Source: Paludibacteraceae bacterium (lineage in GTDB: Bacteria; Bacteroidota; Bacteroidia; Bacteroidales; Paludibacteraceae). From it: a DNA stretch of 64,000 nt. The notes below the pieces were generated by a model, which worked only from the letters and a program-made list of their open reading frames with translations, did no database searches and was not told where the DNA came from. The stretch covers positions 45,561 through 109,560 of the forward strand of contig CAJOIZ010000007.1 in assembly GCA_905234835.1 (NCBI GenBank), in the 5' to 3' direction. The translations under genes and the position numbers were made by a program. Shown piece after piece: positions 28,225-39,075 of the stretch; the stretch's first letter is position 1, and every line of letters starts with the position of its first letter.

Positions 28225-29137
28225 GGTTAGTTCCTGATGTTATTCTGTATATGCAGAAGATGAGGAGTAAGGAGAGAACGAGACTGGTGATGCCCAACCA
28301 AAGGGTGTCGCCTGTTCCAATGGTTTCGAGGACAGAGGTGTCCGCCTGCGAACGAAAGGCAATGTAATAGGTGGTGACAGCAATGGCATTGTTGGTGAAA
28401 TGCGCCAATATCGGCAGCCATAGCGAGCCAGACCAGAGAAGGAGGTAGCCGAGGTAGGCACCTATAAGCATACGCGGGATGAAGCCATAGAACTGGAGAT
28501 GGATGGCTGAGAAGAGTATGGCAACTACCCAGACGGCGATATGGAACGAGGAGCGACGGGCCGTCTGTACCGATTCGCCCGACGGTCTTGTCAGACTATT
28601 CAGGAGCAAGCCGCGGAAGGAGAGTTCTTCTCCCATTGCAGGCAAGAGTGCCATAATAAGGATATTAACAAGGAGTCCCTTGACGGAATGGACCTGCAGG
28701 AACTGTTCGGTAAGCTCGGCTGCACGGAGTTCCATCTCCTTCATTATCTCTTCCAGCGGTTGCAGGAAAGCGGGCAGCGATACCTGTTCGTTCAGATGCG
28801 CAAGAAGGTTGATGCCGGGAGCAGCGATTACCATAGAAAGCGGAACAAGCAGCCAAAGAACGGCGGGACAGGATGTTTTCTGAAGATGAAGCCATCGAAG
28901 AGGCTGCTCCGACCAGAGGTAAGCAACCACAAACGGCGGCAGGAAGAAAACGCACAATGTCTGGAGAGCCTGTACCGTTCTAAGATAATTGGTGTCCGCA
29001 AGACTCCATCCGCAAAGTGTTTTGAGTACCGACACGATGAGCACAGCAAGGACGAAGAGCAGCATGACCGCTCCCATCCATTGCAGCACCTTGACCAAGG
29101 GACGGCTACCGGCATATTTGGCTTTCAGCGGGTTCAC
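28199..29137 (-). CDS. CPBP family intramembrane metalloprotease
   Basis: [21 protein letters not shown]; multiple TM segments; [12 protein letters not shown]. Confidence 0.9.
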   Translation of the reverse strand: MNPLKAKYAGSRPLVKVLQWMGAVMLLFVLAVLIVSVLKTLCGWSLADTNYLRTVQALQTLCVFFLPPFVVAYLWSEQPLRWLHLQKTSCPAVLWLLVPLSMVIAAPGINLLAHLNEQVSLPAFLQPLEEIMKEMELRAAELTEQFLQVHSVKGLLVNILIMALLPAMGEELSFRGLLLNSLTRPSGESVQTARRSSFHIAVWVVAILFSAIHLQFYGFIPRMLIGAYLGYLLLWSGSLWLPILAHFTNNAIAVTTYYIAFRSQADTSVLETIGTGDTLWLGITSLVLSLLLIFCIYRITSGTNQHVVINTQ

Positions 29138-30696
29138 TTCTGCTTTTTGCTGCGATGGATGGTTATGAGGTTGTGTCCCGTCATCTCTTCGGGCTGCGGG
29201 ATGCCGAGCAGACGGCAGATGGTCGGAGCCACATCCGCGAGAATACCGTTCGCTACCATGGCACAGACTTCGTTTTTGTGGTTCTTCGGAGACGGGATAT
29301 AGACGAACGGCACAGGGTTGAGCGAGTGCGCCGTGTTAGGCGTTCCGTCCGGGTTGATGGCGTTGTCGGCATTGCCATGGTCGGCGATGATGATGACTTC
29401 GTAGCCGTTCTTCTGCGCACTGCAAACCACACTGTCCACGCATATATCGATGGTAACAACCGCCTGTTGTATAGCCTGATACTTTCCGGTATGTCCGACC
29501 ATATCGCCGTTGGCGAAGTTGAGTATGATGCAGTCGTATATGCGTTTGTCCATCGCATCGGTAAGAGCCGCAGCCACTTCGGGCGCAGACATCTCCGGCT
29601 GCATATCGTAGGTCGGCACCTTGGGCGACGGGATAAGAATACGGTCCTCGTTGTCGAAAGGCAGGTCGCGGCCGCCGGAGAAGAAGAAAGTGACATGTGC
29701 GAATTTCTCGGTTTCTGCGATACGCAGTTGCCGCATCCCCTGCTTAGCCACCAGTTCGCCAAGTGTATTGGTTACATCCTCCTTCGGGAAGAGGATATGC
29801 AGTCCCTTGAACGTGGACTCGTAGGGGGTCATACAATAGTAATTGAGTCCGGGGATGGTCTTCATTCCGAAGTCGGGATAGTCTTTCTGTGTGAGAACTT
29901 CGGTTATCTCGCGTGCACGGTCGTTGCGGTAGTTGAAGAAGATGACCACATCGCCTTCCTTGATGGTGGCGACGGGCTGTCCGCCACGTGTATGCACAAT
30001 GGGAAGAATGAACTCATCGGTCACACCTTTATCGTATGATGCCTGCACCACCTCGTGCATAGACTCGAAACTGTTGCCCTGTCCGCGGACAAGACAGTCG
30101 TAGGCTTTTTGGATGCGCTCCCAGCGGTGGTCGCGGTCCATAGCATAGAACCGTCCCTGTATGGAAGCAATCTCACCGCAGGACTGCGCCATGTGCTGCT
30201 CGAGACGGTCAATGAACCCTATTCCCGAGCGGGGATCGGTGTCGCGTCCGTCCATAAAGCAGTGGACGAACGTCCTGCCCTGCAGGCCGTACTCTTTTGC
30301 TATGTCCAGCAATGCGAACAGGTGTTCAAGGGATGAGTGTACGCCTCCGTCGGAGGTCAGTCCCATTATATGAAGACGTCTGCCTTGCTGTTGCGCCGTG
30401 GTGAAAGCGGAGATGATTTCGGGGTTCTTGCGGATAGAGCCGTCCTTGACAGCGTTGTTGATTTTAACAAGATCCTGATAGACAATCCGTCCCGCGCCTA
30501 TGTTCAGGTGTCCCACTTCGGAATTGCCCATCTGTCCATCAGGCAGTCCGACGTTTTCGCCAGAGGCTTGGAGTTGACTATTGGGATAGGTGTTGAGGAT
30601 ATGGTCCCAATGGGGGGTGGATGTGGAATAGATGGCATTGGCTTTGCGTTTTGCACCGATGCCCCATCCGTCAAGTATCATTAAAAGAGTCTTCAT
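29134..30696 (-). CDS. gpmI: 2,3-bisphosphoglycerate-independent phosphoglycerate mutase
   Basis: [64 protein letters not shown]. Confidence 0.97.
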   Translation of the reverse strand: MKTLLMILDGWGIGAKRKANAIYSTSTPHWDHILNTYPNSQLQASGENVGLPDGQMGNSEVGHLNIGAGRIVYQDLVKINNAVKDGSIRKNPEIISAFTTAQQQGRRLHIMGLTSDGGVHSSLEHLFALLDIAKEYGLQGRTFVHCFMDGRDTDPRSGIGFIDRLEQHMAQSCGEIASIQGRFYAMDRDHRWERIQKAYDCLVRGQGNSFESMHEVVQASYDKGVTDEFILPIVHTRGGQPVATIKEGDVVIFFNYRNDRAREITEVLTQKDYPDFGMKTIPGLNYYCMTPYESTFKGLHILFPKEDVTNTLGELVAKQGMRQLRIAETEKFAHVTFFFSGGRDLPFDNEDRILIPSPKVPTYDMQPEMSAPEVAAALTDAMDKRIYDCIILNFANGDMVGHTGKYQAIQQAVVTIDICVDSVVCSAQKNGYEVIIIADHGNADNAINPDGTPNTAHSLNPVPFVYIPSPKNHKNEVCAMVANGILADVAPTICRLLGIPQPEEMTGHNLITIHRSKKQK

Positions 30697-30739
30697 GGTA
30701 GTGGAGAGTTGAAAGTTGATAGTTGAGTGTTTAGAGTTT

Positions 30740-32647
30740 TTAGTTATTATCTACGCGGTCTTCTTCGACCACGAGGTTGTTGATGATAAAGTTCTGTCTT
30801 TCCGCCGTGTTGGTTCCCATATAGAAAGATAACAGTTCCTGCACGGCATCCTCCTTGCGGAGCGTAACCTGGTCCAGACGAATGGACTTGCCGATGAATC
30901 CCTTGAACTCGTCAGGCGATATTTCCCCGAGTCCTTTGAACCGTGTTATTTCGGGGTTTTTAAGTTCCTCAATGGCGCGCAGCCGCTCCTCTTCGGAATA
31001 GCAATAGCGTATCTCCTGTTTGTTCTTGACGCGGAAGAGCGGTGTCTGGAGAATATAGACATGTCCTTTCTTGACGAGGTCGGGAAAGAACTGCAGGAAG
31101 AAGGTGAGCATCAGCAGCCGTATGTGCATACCGTCCACATCGGCATCGGTGGCGATGATGACTTTGTTGTAGCGCAGGTCGTCCAACCCTTCCTCTATAT
31201 TAAGCGCGGACTGCAGGCAGTTGAACTCGACGTTCTCATAAACCACTTGTTTGGTGAGGGCGTAGCAGTTGAGAGGTTTACCACGGAGGGAGAAGACCGC
31301 CTGCGTGCGTACGTCTCGGCTCTTGGTGATGCTTCCCGATGCGGACAGACCCTCGGTGATGAAGATGGAACTTTCCTCGCGGAGGTCGGTCCGTTCGACA
31401 TCATCCATATCCTTGCTCTTGGCGGATTTGTCCGATATTTCGTAGGTGGGTTTGGGGTCGTTGTAATGCACCTGACAATCGCGCAGTTTGGGATTGTTGA
31501 GGAGGTTCTTCTTCGCCCTGTCGCGTGCCGCTTTGGTGACTCCCTGTATGGCTTTTCGCTCTTTCTCGGAGTCCTGTATTTTCTGGAGCAGCACTTCGGT
31601 TATCTCTGGGTGCTTGTGGAGATAGTTGTCAAGTTGCTGCTTGACAAAGTCGTTGACGAACTTATTGACACTCACTCCACCCTTTTCCATATCCTTAGAG
31701 CCGAGTTTGACTTTGGTCTGGCTCTCGAAGACGGGTTCGGAAACGTTGATGGCGATGGCACCGACCAGTCCGTTGCGTATGTCGGCAAGTTCCATGTTCT
31801 TGTTGAAGAACTCCTTGATGGTCCTTCCGATGGCCTCGCGGTAAGCGACCTGATGTGTTCCGCCCTGAATGGTGTGCTGTCCATTAACGAAAGAAAAGTA
31901 CTCGTCGTTGTTCTGGTTGGTATGGGTGAGTGCTATTTCGATGTCTTCCCCTTTGAGGTGGATGATGGGATACAGCGGTGTGTCGGTCATCTGTTCGGAA
32001 AGGAGGTCGAATAAACCGTTCTTGGAGTAGAACCGCTTGGAATTATAGATGAGCGTCAGCCCCGTATTGAGGTACGCATAATTGCGCATCATCGTTTCCA
32101 CGAAGTCGTCGCGGAAAGCATAATTCTCAAAGAGTCCGTAGGAGTTGTCAGGTGTGAAGCGTATAAACGTTCCTCTTTTTTCATCGCCAGTATAGAGTTG
32201 TACGTCGGTATCCTCTACGAGATGTCCCTGATGGAAGCGTACGCAACGTGTCTGTCCGTCGCGCCATGCCCGCACTTCAAAATCCATACTGAGCGCATTG
32301 ACAGCTTTGAGTCCGACACCGTTCAGTCCGACGGATTTCTTGAAGGCTTTAGTGTCGTACTTGGCACCCGTATTAAGAACAGATACGGCTTCAATCATTT
32401 TTCCGAGCGGAATACCGCGTCCGAAGTCGCGGACAGTGACCGTACCGTCCTGTATGGTGATGGAGATATTTTTGCCTTCCCCCATACGGAATTCGTCAAT
32501 GGAGTTGTCGATAGTTTCCTTGATGAGCACATAAATGCCGTCGTCGGAATGGCTACCGTCACCGAGTTTGCCGATGTACATACCCGGACGCTGGCGGATA
32601 TGTTCGCGGTCGTCAAGATGGATAATATTATCTTCTGTATATGCCAT
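30740..32647 (-). CDS. parE: DNA topoisomerase IV subunit B
   Basis: [73 protein letters not shown]. Confidence 0.93.
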   Translation of the reverse strand: MAYTEDNIIHLDDREHIRQRPGMYIGKLGDGSHSDDGIYVLIKETIDNSIDEFRMGEGKNISITIQDGTVTVRDFGRGIPLGKMIEAVSVLNTGAKYDTKAFKKSVGLNGVGLKAVNALSMDFEVRAWRDGQTRCVRFHQGHLVEDTDVQLYTGDEKRGTFIRFTPDNSYGLFENYAFRDDFVETMMRNYAYLNTGLTLIYNSKRFYSKNGLFDLLSEQMTDTPLYPIIHLKGEDIEIALTHTNQNNDEYFSFVNGQHTIQGGTHQVAYREAIGRTIKEFFNKNMELADIRNGLVGAIAINVSEPVFESQTKVKLGSKDMEKGGVSVNKFVNDFVKQQLDNYLHKHPEITEVLLQKIQDSEKERKAIQGVTKAARDRAKKNLLNNPKLRDCQVHYNDPKPTYEISDKSAKSKDMDDVERTDLREESSIFITEGLSASGSITKSRDVRTQAVFSLRGKPLNCYALTKQVVYENVEFNCLQSALNIEEGLDDLRYNKVIIATDADVDGMHIRLLMLTFFLQFFPDLVKKGHVYILQTPLFRVKNKQEIRYCYSEEERLRAIEELKNPEITRFKGLGEISPDEFKGFIGKSIRLDQVTLRKEDAVQELLSFYMGTNTAERQNFIINNLVVEEDRVDNN

Positions 32648-32671
32648 AGTACGTATAATTTGCGCTTTATA

Positions 32672-33136
32672 TCAATTTCGTATCTGCAAGATGGTTCCTG
32701 CCAGTCTTGCGGAGAACCGCCGCAGTGTTTGTTTTGCTATCCCTTTGGTCGGATTGGCGAGTCCGTAACTCAGGTCGTATTGTTCTCCACATACAGGACA
32801 GACGGCAAAGATACCGTCGGGCGTAACGGGTTGTTTATGATCGATGCAGTGCGAGCAGCAGAGGTCAGCGGCGTAATACCTGCCGTCCATACTTATCCAC
32901 ACCAGAACGCCTGCATAGCCAATCAGTTCGTACTCGTATCTCTTCTGCGTGAAAACGAGGGTCTGAAATCCGTTGTCAGGTACGAAATGCGGATACAATG
33001 CGGGAATATTGAGGTCGAGATAAACGGGAAAATCGGGTACGGGATTGGTTTTGTTTTCACAGGCAGAAAGCAGAAAGAAGCAACATACGACAAGTAAGAT
33101 GCGGAGAAGGTGTCTATGTACTATTTCTGTTTTCAT
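32672..33136 (-). CDS. Lipoprotein with Rieske-like fold but CxxC pairs
   Basis: LLSACENK lipobox; YAADLCCSHCIDHKQPVTPDGIFAVCPVCGEQYDLSYGLANPTKG. Confidence 0.7.
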   Translation of the reverse strand: MKTEIVHRHLLRILLVVCCFFLLSACENKTNPVPDFPVYLDLNIPALYPHFVPDNGFQTLVFTQKRYEYELIGYAGVLVWISMDGRYYAADLCCSHCIDHKQPVTPDGIFAVCPVCGEQYDLSYGLANPTKGIAKQTLRRFSARLAGTILQIRN

Positions 33137-33148
33137 TCCGGCAACGGG

Positions 33149-33643
33149 CTAATAAACATCATAGAGTACTACATCGAAGACAAGAGTCGAATAAGGAGGA
33201 ATGTAGTTTTTTACTCCTTTCGTTCCCTGTTCCTCCTTGCCGTATCCAAGTTCCTGCGGGATGTAGAAGACATAGTGTCCCGACTTCTTCATTAGTTTCA
33301 ATCCCTCTTTGAGTCCGTCCACCACCTCGGACACTGCGAAAGAGGCGTTTTCGCTTTGGTCGAAGATGTCCCCAGTGATGAGTCTGCCCGTGTAACTGAT
33401 GCGCACGTGTTTGATGTCATCGGGTCGTCCATAAACACCCTGCCGGATGACTTTGTACTGCAGTCCTGACGATGTAATCTGTATGCTATCGTTCTGCATG
33501 TTTCTAACAAGGAATGCGGCGTTCTGCGCTTTCCAGTCAAGCCAGCTGTCTTTCTTACACGAAGTGAGAAGAAAGACGGCGAAGCACGAGAAGAGAAGCA
33601 CGAGGCGGCAAGCAGTGAAGGTATTGGATTTTAGATGTTTCAT
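33149..33643 (-). CDS. FKBP-type peptidyl-prolyl cis-trans isomerase lipoprotein
   Basis: VRISYTGRLITGDIFDQSE...VVDGLKEGLKLMKKSGHYVFYIPQELGYG. Confidence 0.92.
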   Translation of the reverse strand: MKHLKSNTFTACRLVLLFSCFAVFLLTSCKKDSWLDWKAQNAAFLVRNMQNDSIQITSSGLQYKVIRQGVYGRPDDIKHVRISYTGRLITGDIFDQSENASFAVSEVVDGLKEGLKLMKKSGHYVFYIPQELGYGKEEQGTKGVKNYIPPYSTLVFDVVLYDVY

Positions 33644-33661
33644 TGATTCTGTCGTTTAATG

Positions 33662-34828
33662 TTATTGGGCAATCCACGATGCGGGATTAAGCAGTGTGCG
33701 GTCTTTATAAACCTGGAAGAACAGTTCGGTTTTGTTATCCTGCGAAGGGTCGGAAGCGATGATGCCGAGGTTCTGTTTCGTTTTGAGTTTATCCCCTTGC
33801 TTGACGATCAGGGTATCAAGGTTAGAATAGACGGTCCGGTAATTACCGTGCTGGACGATGACTGCGTAGGTGTTACCAAGTTGGACACAACTGGTAACTT
33901 CGCCATCGAAGACGGTTCGGGCGAATGAGCCTGCCGAAGCCTGGATATAAAGTCCCTTGTTATTGACAGTGACGTGTTCATAAACGGGGTGCTGGTGTAC
34001 ACCGAAATGGCCACTGATGAATCCTTTTTCCACGGGCCACGGCAGTCTGCCTTTGTTGGCCTCGAATCCTCCGGCAATGAGTTTCTGCTCTTTGGTGAGG
34101 TCCGATTTCGCCTGCTGGCGTATGATTTCGTCTATTTTGCGCTGCAGTTCGTCGGCTTTCTTCTGCTGTTTCTTCTGCTGGGCAATAAGTTCCTTTTCTT
34201 TCTTTTTGAGGTCGTTAAGCATCGAACGCTGCTTGCGTTCGTCGCGGTTGAGTTTGTCCTGTTCCCTTTTCTGCGACTGCAGCGCAGTAGCCCTTTCCTG
34301 CCGGCGGTCGCTGAGGAGGTTGTTCTGGATGGCAATCTGCGTCTGCAGGTCCTCAATCTGCGCCACCTGCTGCTTGCGGTAAGCGGCGAACTGCCTCATA
34401 TACTGTATCCTTCTGAGGAGTTGTTGCAGGTTGTCGGCAGAGCAGATAAAAAGCAGCGGCGAGGCGTGCATGTCAGCATAATGCGTTTCGCGCACGAGAT
34501 GTGCATAGTCCTCTTTGAGACGGGTTATTTCGTTGTTGTTTTGTTTCTGCTGCGTATTGAGTTTGCTGATGTCGCCATCCAGCGCATTGATTTCCTTGTT
34601 AATGTTCTTGATAAGTTTCTTACGTGTCTTGATATTTTCGTTGAGCAGATTGAGTTTATTGACGGTCGCTTTCTCGTCTTTTTTTGTTTGGGACAGTATC
34701 TCGGATGTCTGCTGCAGTTGCTGTTCGAGTTTTTTCTGCTGTTTCTGCAAGTCCTTAATATCGTCAGCGAGCGAAAACCCACTCACGACACAGAGCAGAA
34801 AAAACGATATGTACAAACGTATTCGCAT
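33662..34828 (-). CDS. Murein hydrolase activator EnvC / M23 peptidase
   Basis: Coiled coil N-term; GFISGHFGVHQHPVYEHVTVNNKGLYIQASAGSFARTVFDGEV...VIVQHGNYRTVYSNL. Confidence 0.9.
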   Translation of the reverse strand: MRIRLYISFFLLCVVSGFSLADDIKDLQKQQKKLEQQLQQTSEILSQTKKDEKATVNKLNLLNENIKTRKKLIKNINKEINALDGDISKLNTQQKQNNNEITRLKEDYAHLVRETHYADMHASPLLFICSADNLQQLLRRIQYMRQFAAYRKQQVAQIEDLQTQIAIQNNLLSDRRQERATALQSQKREQDKLNRDERKQRSMLNDLKKKEKELIAQQKKQQKKADELQRKIDEIIRQQAKSDLTKEQKLIAGGFEANKGRLPWPVEKGFISGHFGVHQHPVYEHVTVNNKGLYIQASAGSFARTVFDGEVTSCVQLGNTYAVIVQHGNYRTVYSNLDTLIVKQGDKLKTKQNLGIIASDPSQDNKTELFFQVYKDRTLLNPASWIAQ

Positions 34829-34832
34829 AGTT

Positions 34833-35393
34833 TCAAAGCAGGTTTTTGATTAGAGTCTGAATGTCTGTTTTCTTATAGTTTTCAATGTTTTTCGGCCGGA
34901 TATTAAGCGGTTGGTCGTAACGTATTTCGGGGAAGGTGATAGTAACTTCGGCTTCGTGCCTGCCTGCGGAGAACCGCCGTTTAAGGGTGAGGACTCCCTG
35001 CGGGAGTTCCGAGCCGCTGACCATATTCTGCAGCAACTTAAAGTCAATCTGCGGGGTTACGAAAGCGTTGAGCGTCTGGTAGTCTGTCATGGCATACAGA
35101 CGGTGCATACGGTCAATAATCAATATATGCCCGGGGGTGGCGTGCATGGCGTACATCTCCATCCCTCCGAGGGGCTGCACAGAAACGACACAAATAGAGT
35201 CGAAGACTGTCTGCAACTGACATCCGACAGACAGTTTGTTTCCTCCCGACTGCACCTTGACGGTGGCCCGCTTGGTTTCGGCAGTTTTATGTTCAGGCTG
35301 TACGGGCTGAACGGTCTTTTTGGACGTAGCACATGCCGCCATCAAACAAACAACAGCTATCAGAAAGAGAGTATGGAAGAAAGAGCGTTTCAT
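34833..35393 (-). CDS. DUF4292 domain-containing lipoprotein
   Basis: LMAACATSKK lipobox; PGHILIIDRMHRLYAMTDYQTLNAFVTPQIDFKLLQNMVSG. Confidence 0.75.
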   Translation of the reverse strand: MKRSFFHTLFLIAVVCLMAACATSKKTVQPVQPEHKTAETKRATVKVQSGGNKLSVGCQLQTVFDSICVVSVQPLGGMEMYAMHATPGHILIIDRMHRLYAMTDYQTLNAFVTPQIDFKLLQNMVSGSELPQGVLTLKRRFSAGRHEAEVTITFPEIRYDQPLNIRPKNIENYKKTDIQTLIKNLL

Positions 35394-36277
35394 TATTTGG
35401 TGTTCATTATGATTTTATAGTGTTGCAGCACCTCGTCGGGTATGGTCTGTTCGTTGTAGCCGTGCAGAGCCTGGCGTATATACATTTGCGCAAGCAGGTT
35501 TTCACCTCGCAGATAAAGGATCCATGCATAGGTATCGAGGAAGACAGGATTATCCGGCTCAGCCCGAACGGCATACCTGCTCAGGTCCTCGGCTATCTTG
35601 AGATCGCCCTTGTGGGTAGCGAGGAAATAGGCGTAGTTGTTCATTACAGTGACGTTCTCAGGGTCCATAGAAAGTACTTTCTGATACGCCTCCTCCATAG
35701 TCTTTTTCGGTGTTTTCATTACCTCGAGCGTCTGCAGCCGCAGAAGAAGGAACTGCAGGTTTTCGGGATCGAGTTTGAGGTATTTCTCTGCTTCTTTGCG
35801 TGCGTTTTTGACATCTCCGACAGACGCGTAAATACGATACCGCTGCATAGCGCTGTACATATCGTAGCCGTCTCGCTTGTCAATCAGGTCCTGGATATGC
35901 AGTGCTTTTTTGGTGTTCCGTGTATAGTAGTAAGTCTGTTCGAGCCGGGTGAGGATGGTTTCGCTTTCAGGGTCATTCCTATAGGACGTTTCGTAGAAAG
36001 GCAGCGCGAGGTCGGGGCGTTTGAATCCCATAAAGAAATCACCCATATATTGATTGACGGCAGGGTCTTCGGGACAGAGCCTGTAACAGAATTCGATAAG
36101 CTGGTATGCGGTCTGGTAGTCAGCCTTGTGGAAGAGCCGCTGTGCCTCGTAGAAATAGTACAGGAAACGCTGCCTTGTGTTCTCATCGGGTTGTTCAGGA
36201 CGTTTACCTGCAGCAGTGCCCATCAAAGGAAATACACAAAGCAGAAGAACAGTCAGTATGTTACGAAGCAATTTCAT
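35393..36277 (-). CDS. Tetratricopeptide repeat protein
   Basis: TPR-like repeats (YQTAYQLIEFCYRLCPEDPAVNQYMGDFFMGFKRPDLALPFYETS). Confidence 0.85.
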   Translation of the reverse strand: MKLLRNILTVLLLCVFPLMGTAAGKRPEQPDENTRQRFLYYFYEAQRLFHKADYQTAYQLIEFCYRLCPEDPAVNQYMGDFFMGFKRPDLALPFYETSYRNDPESETILTRLEQTYYYTRNTKKALHIQDLIDKRDGYDMYSAMQRYRIYASVGDVKNARKEAEKYLKLDPENLQFLLLRLQTLEVMKTPKKTMEEAYQKVLSMDPENVTVMNNYAYFLATHKGDLKIAEDLSRYAVRAEPDNPVFLDTYAWILYLRGENLLAQMYIRQALHGYNEQTIPDEVLQHYKIIMNTK

Positions 36278-36286
36278 CGGTCGGGT

Positions 36287-36721
36287 TTATTTGGTTCCGC
36301 TGTGTCCGAAGCCTCCTTCGCCGCGTTGGGTTTGGTTGATTTCCTGCACTTCGACGAGTTGCGGTTGCACACAAGGGGTGATAACCATTTGTGCTATACG
36401 TTCTCCCGGCTCAACGGTCTGCGGCTGTTGGCTGAGGTTGATAAGGATAATGCCTATCTCTCCTCTGTAGTCGGCATCGATAGTACCCGGTGTATTGAGA
36501 ACAGTGAATCCGCGCTTGAGAGCCAGTCCACTGCGGGGACGTATCTGCGCTTCATATCCGTCGGGCAGTTCGATGAAAAGTCCCGTCGGGAAGAGTTTGC
36601 GTTCCAGCGGTTGGAGCGTAACAGGTTCGGAGATGAAACAACGGATGTCCATACCTGCCGCTTGTTGGCTTTCGTATTGCGGCAACGGATTATCGGAGCG
36701 GTTGATTATTTTTACTGTCAT
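36287..36721 (-). CDS. dut: dUTP diphosphatase
   Basis: [62 protein letters not shown]. Confidence 0.97.
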   Translation of the reverse strand: MTVKIINRSDNPLPQYESQQAAGMDIRCFISEPVTLQPLERKLFPTGLFIELPDGYEAQIRPRSGLALKRGFTVLNTPGTIDADYRGEIGIILINLSQQPQTVEPGERIAQMVITPCVQPQLVEVQEINQTQRGEGGFGHSGTK

Positions 36722-36761
36722 AGTCTGCTATCGTACGTTAATCTGTTAGAAAATCGGAAGG

Positions 36762-37646
36762 TCAGAAGCGTTTGGCAACAAGTACGCGCAACCCGTCTTC
36801 GACGATGCGTATCCGGATGTCTTTCGGCATATCAACAGGGTCGCCGTCAATATGGAAGGGCGAAGCTTTCTCCCGATAGAGCATGATATCGCGCGCCTGA
36901 ACAGTGTCCATAAAGTAGTTCTTGTCAATGGTTCTCGTAAAGAGATTAAGGGCAACGATGGGTGCTTCAATAATGGCTTTGTTAGAGAGCATACAGATGT
37001 CCATTTTGCCGTCTTGTATGCTGGCTTGCGGCGCAATATATGCCTGATAGCCCCATTGTCCCGCATTGGCGAACGTGATAAGGAAGGCTTTGCGCTCGAT
37101 TTCAACACCTTGTTCAGTTTTGATGCGGTATGTTTCCGGATGATAAGTAATCAGGTCTTTGACCACGTTCTTGAAATACCCCTGAAATCCTCTAACATCG
37201 GTGGTAGCAAAGCGGTAGGCGATAAGTGCGTCAAAACCCGTTCCGCAGGTAGATACGAAGAGTCGGTCATCAGCGAGTCCGTAGTCGGCTTGAATGACTT
37301 CGGAGCGGTTGAACATCTCAATGGCGCGTTGTGTGCGGAGCGGCACACCGATATGTCTTGCGAACCCGTTGCCGCTTCCCATCGGTATGACACCAAGAGC
37401 AGTCTGTGTGTCACGCAGTCCGCAGGCTACTTCGTTGAGCGTGCCGTCTCCTCCGACTGCCACCACAGCATAGAAGCCCATTCGCGCATACTGGAGAGCC
37501 AGTTCACGTGCGTGTCCGGCGTACTCGGTAAACTGAATGTTGGGTAGCCACTGATTCCGGTCGAGCGTATCAGTAATCATCTTCGGCAGACGCTTCTTAT
37601 TCTGTGTCCCGCTGATGGGGTTGATGATGAATGCGATGTTCTTCAT
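36762..37646 (-). CDS. YegS/diacylglycerol-kinase family lipid kinase
   Basis: IAFIINPISGTQNKKRLP, AVVAVGGDGTLNEVACGL, GVIPMGSGNGFARHIGVP. Confidence 0.93.
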   Translation of the reverse strand: MKNIAFIINPISGTQNKKRLPKMITDTLDRNQWLPNIQFTEYAGHARELALQYARMGFYAVVAVGGDGTLNEVACGLRDTQTALGVIPMGSGNGFARHIGVPLRTQRAIEMFNRSEVIQADYGLADDRLFVSTCGTGFDALIAYRFATTDVRGFQGYFKNVVKDLITYHPETYRIKTEQGVEIERKAFLITFANAGQWGYQAYIAPQASIQDGKMDICMLSNKAIIEAPIVALNLFTRTIDKNYFMDTVQARDIMLYREKASPFHIDGDPVDMPKDIRIRIVEDGLRVLVAKRF

Positions 37647-37650
37647 ACTT

Positions 37651-37717
37651 AGTTGAAAGTTGAGAGTTGAAAGTTGAAAGAAGTTGGGAAGTTGAGAGTT
37701 AATAGTTGATAGTTGAA
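37651..37717. repeat. 7-bp array AGTTGAR: 4 units, 11-nt spacer, 4 units
   Basis: agttgaa agttgag agttgaa agttgaa agaagttggga agttgag agttaat agttgat agttgaa. Confidence 0.92.
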
Positions 37718-37755
37718 AGAAGTTAATGAGTTTTGAAGTTTAGGAGTTGAGAAGT

Positions 37756-38994
37756 TTACAGGTGCCTTCTGTAGTCGTCAACTATCTGTTGGAAGTCGTT
37801 TTTGAGTTGGTCGGGTACAGGTGTTGCAGGCGGGCTCTGCAGCTTGAGGGGGTCAACAGGTGTGCCGTTCTTCCATACGCGGAAATCGAGGTGCGGACCC
37901 GTGGAATTGCCCGTAGAGCCGACATAACCAATAACCTGTCCCTGCTTGACATGTTTGCCGACCTGTATGTCTTTGGCGTAACCGTTCAAATGGAGATATG
38001 CCGTGGTGTAGGTGGCGTTATGTTTGATTTTGACGGTGTTGCCTCCTCCACCCTTATAGGCTTTGAAGATGACCGTACCATCACCGATAGAGACAACGGG
38101 CGTACCTTTAGGTGCGGCATAATCGACACCCGTATGGGGTCTGACGGTTTTGAAGATGGGGTGTTTGCGTGCGTAGGAGAAATGCGAAGATATGCGCCGG
38201 TAGTTGAGCGGTGCCTTGAGGAAGGCTTTTCGCAGACTCTTGCCTTCACCATCAAAATATCCGTTGATGTCCGGGAAGCGTGCTTGCAGCGAGTCGGCAG
38301 GCTGATAGAGGAAAGCTTCCTGCCACTGACCGCCGTGGTAGAAATTGGCAGCAAAGACCTGCCCTACCCCAAGTTCGGTGGAATCCACATATTGCATTTC
38401 ATAATAGACACGGACAGAGTCGCCTTTCTGCAGTCCGAAGAAGTCGATGGTCCAAGCGTAGATATCACTCAGCCGCAAGACCAATTCAATAGGCAGTTTC
38501 TGCGATGTAAAGGCGTTCCACAGGCTCGATTCGATAACGGCTTGCGCGGAATGTTCTTCCGTCCGTATGGGCTTGACATCGTGCGTGATAATGAGCGAAT
38601 CGCGCATATCGAAGATGTATGTTTCCCGTATGGACGGCAGGTAAATGAGGTAAGCGGGTACCGAGGTAAGAACAGAATCGGTCTGCTGGTGCTGCGGATA
38701 AAGCACGCAATATGTTTTCCCGGGTTGGATGTTCCTTGTGTCGAACTGCTCTTTTTTGAGGAGGCTGACTTGCGCAATCTGTCCTGCAGAAGCACCTGCT
38801 CGGTTGAGCATGCCTCCGAGTGTCTCGCCTTTCTGAATGGTGAGCGTATCAATACGGAATGTGTCAATGCGTATGCCGTATGCGAAGACGGGTTCCTGCG
38901 GTTGCGTGGTTGAAGTTTGTTCCTGAGTTTGCGAATGTGTACAGCCGATGAAGGCTATGGTCAGAAGGATAAACGCTATCTTTTTAACAGACAT
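37756..38994 (-). CDS. M23 family metallopeptidase
   Basis: FSYARKHPIFKTVRPHTGVDYAAPKGTPVVSIGDGTVI...GYVGSTGNSTGPHLDFRVWKNGTPVDP. Confidence 0.94.
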   Translation of the reverse strand: MSVKKIAFILLTIAFIGCTHSQTQEQTSTTQPQEPVFAYGIRIDTFRIDTLTIQKGETLGGMLNRAGASAGQIAQVSLLKKEQFDTRNIQPGKTYCVLYPQHQQTDSVLTSVPAYLIYLPSIRETYIFDMRDSLIITHDVKPIRTEEHSAQAVIESSLWNAFTSQKLPIELVLRLSDIYAWTIDFFGLQKGDSVRVYYEMQYVDSTELGVGQVFAANFYHGGQWQEAFLYQPADSLQARFPDINGYFDGEGKSLRKAFLKAPLNYRRISSHFSYARKHPIFKTVRPHTGVDYAAPKGTPVVSIGDGTVIFKAYKGGGGNTVKIKHNATYTTAYLHLNGYAKDIQVGKHVKQGQVIGYVGSTGNSTGPHLDFRVWKNGTPVDPLKLQSPPATPVPDQLKNDFQQIVDDYRRHL

Positions 38995-39075
38995 TTGCTC
39001 TTTGTTCTTTAAGGTTGTTTACCAATTATTCTGAATGGCTGCGAGGAGCCGGTTGGCAGAAAAGGAGGTCGTTTT

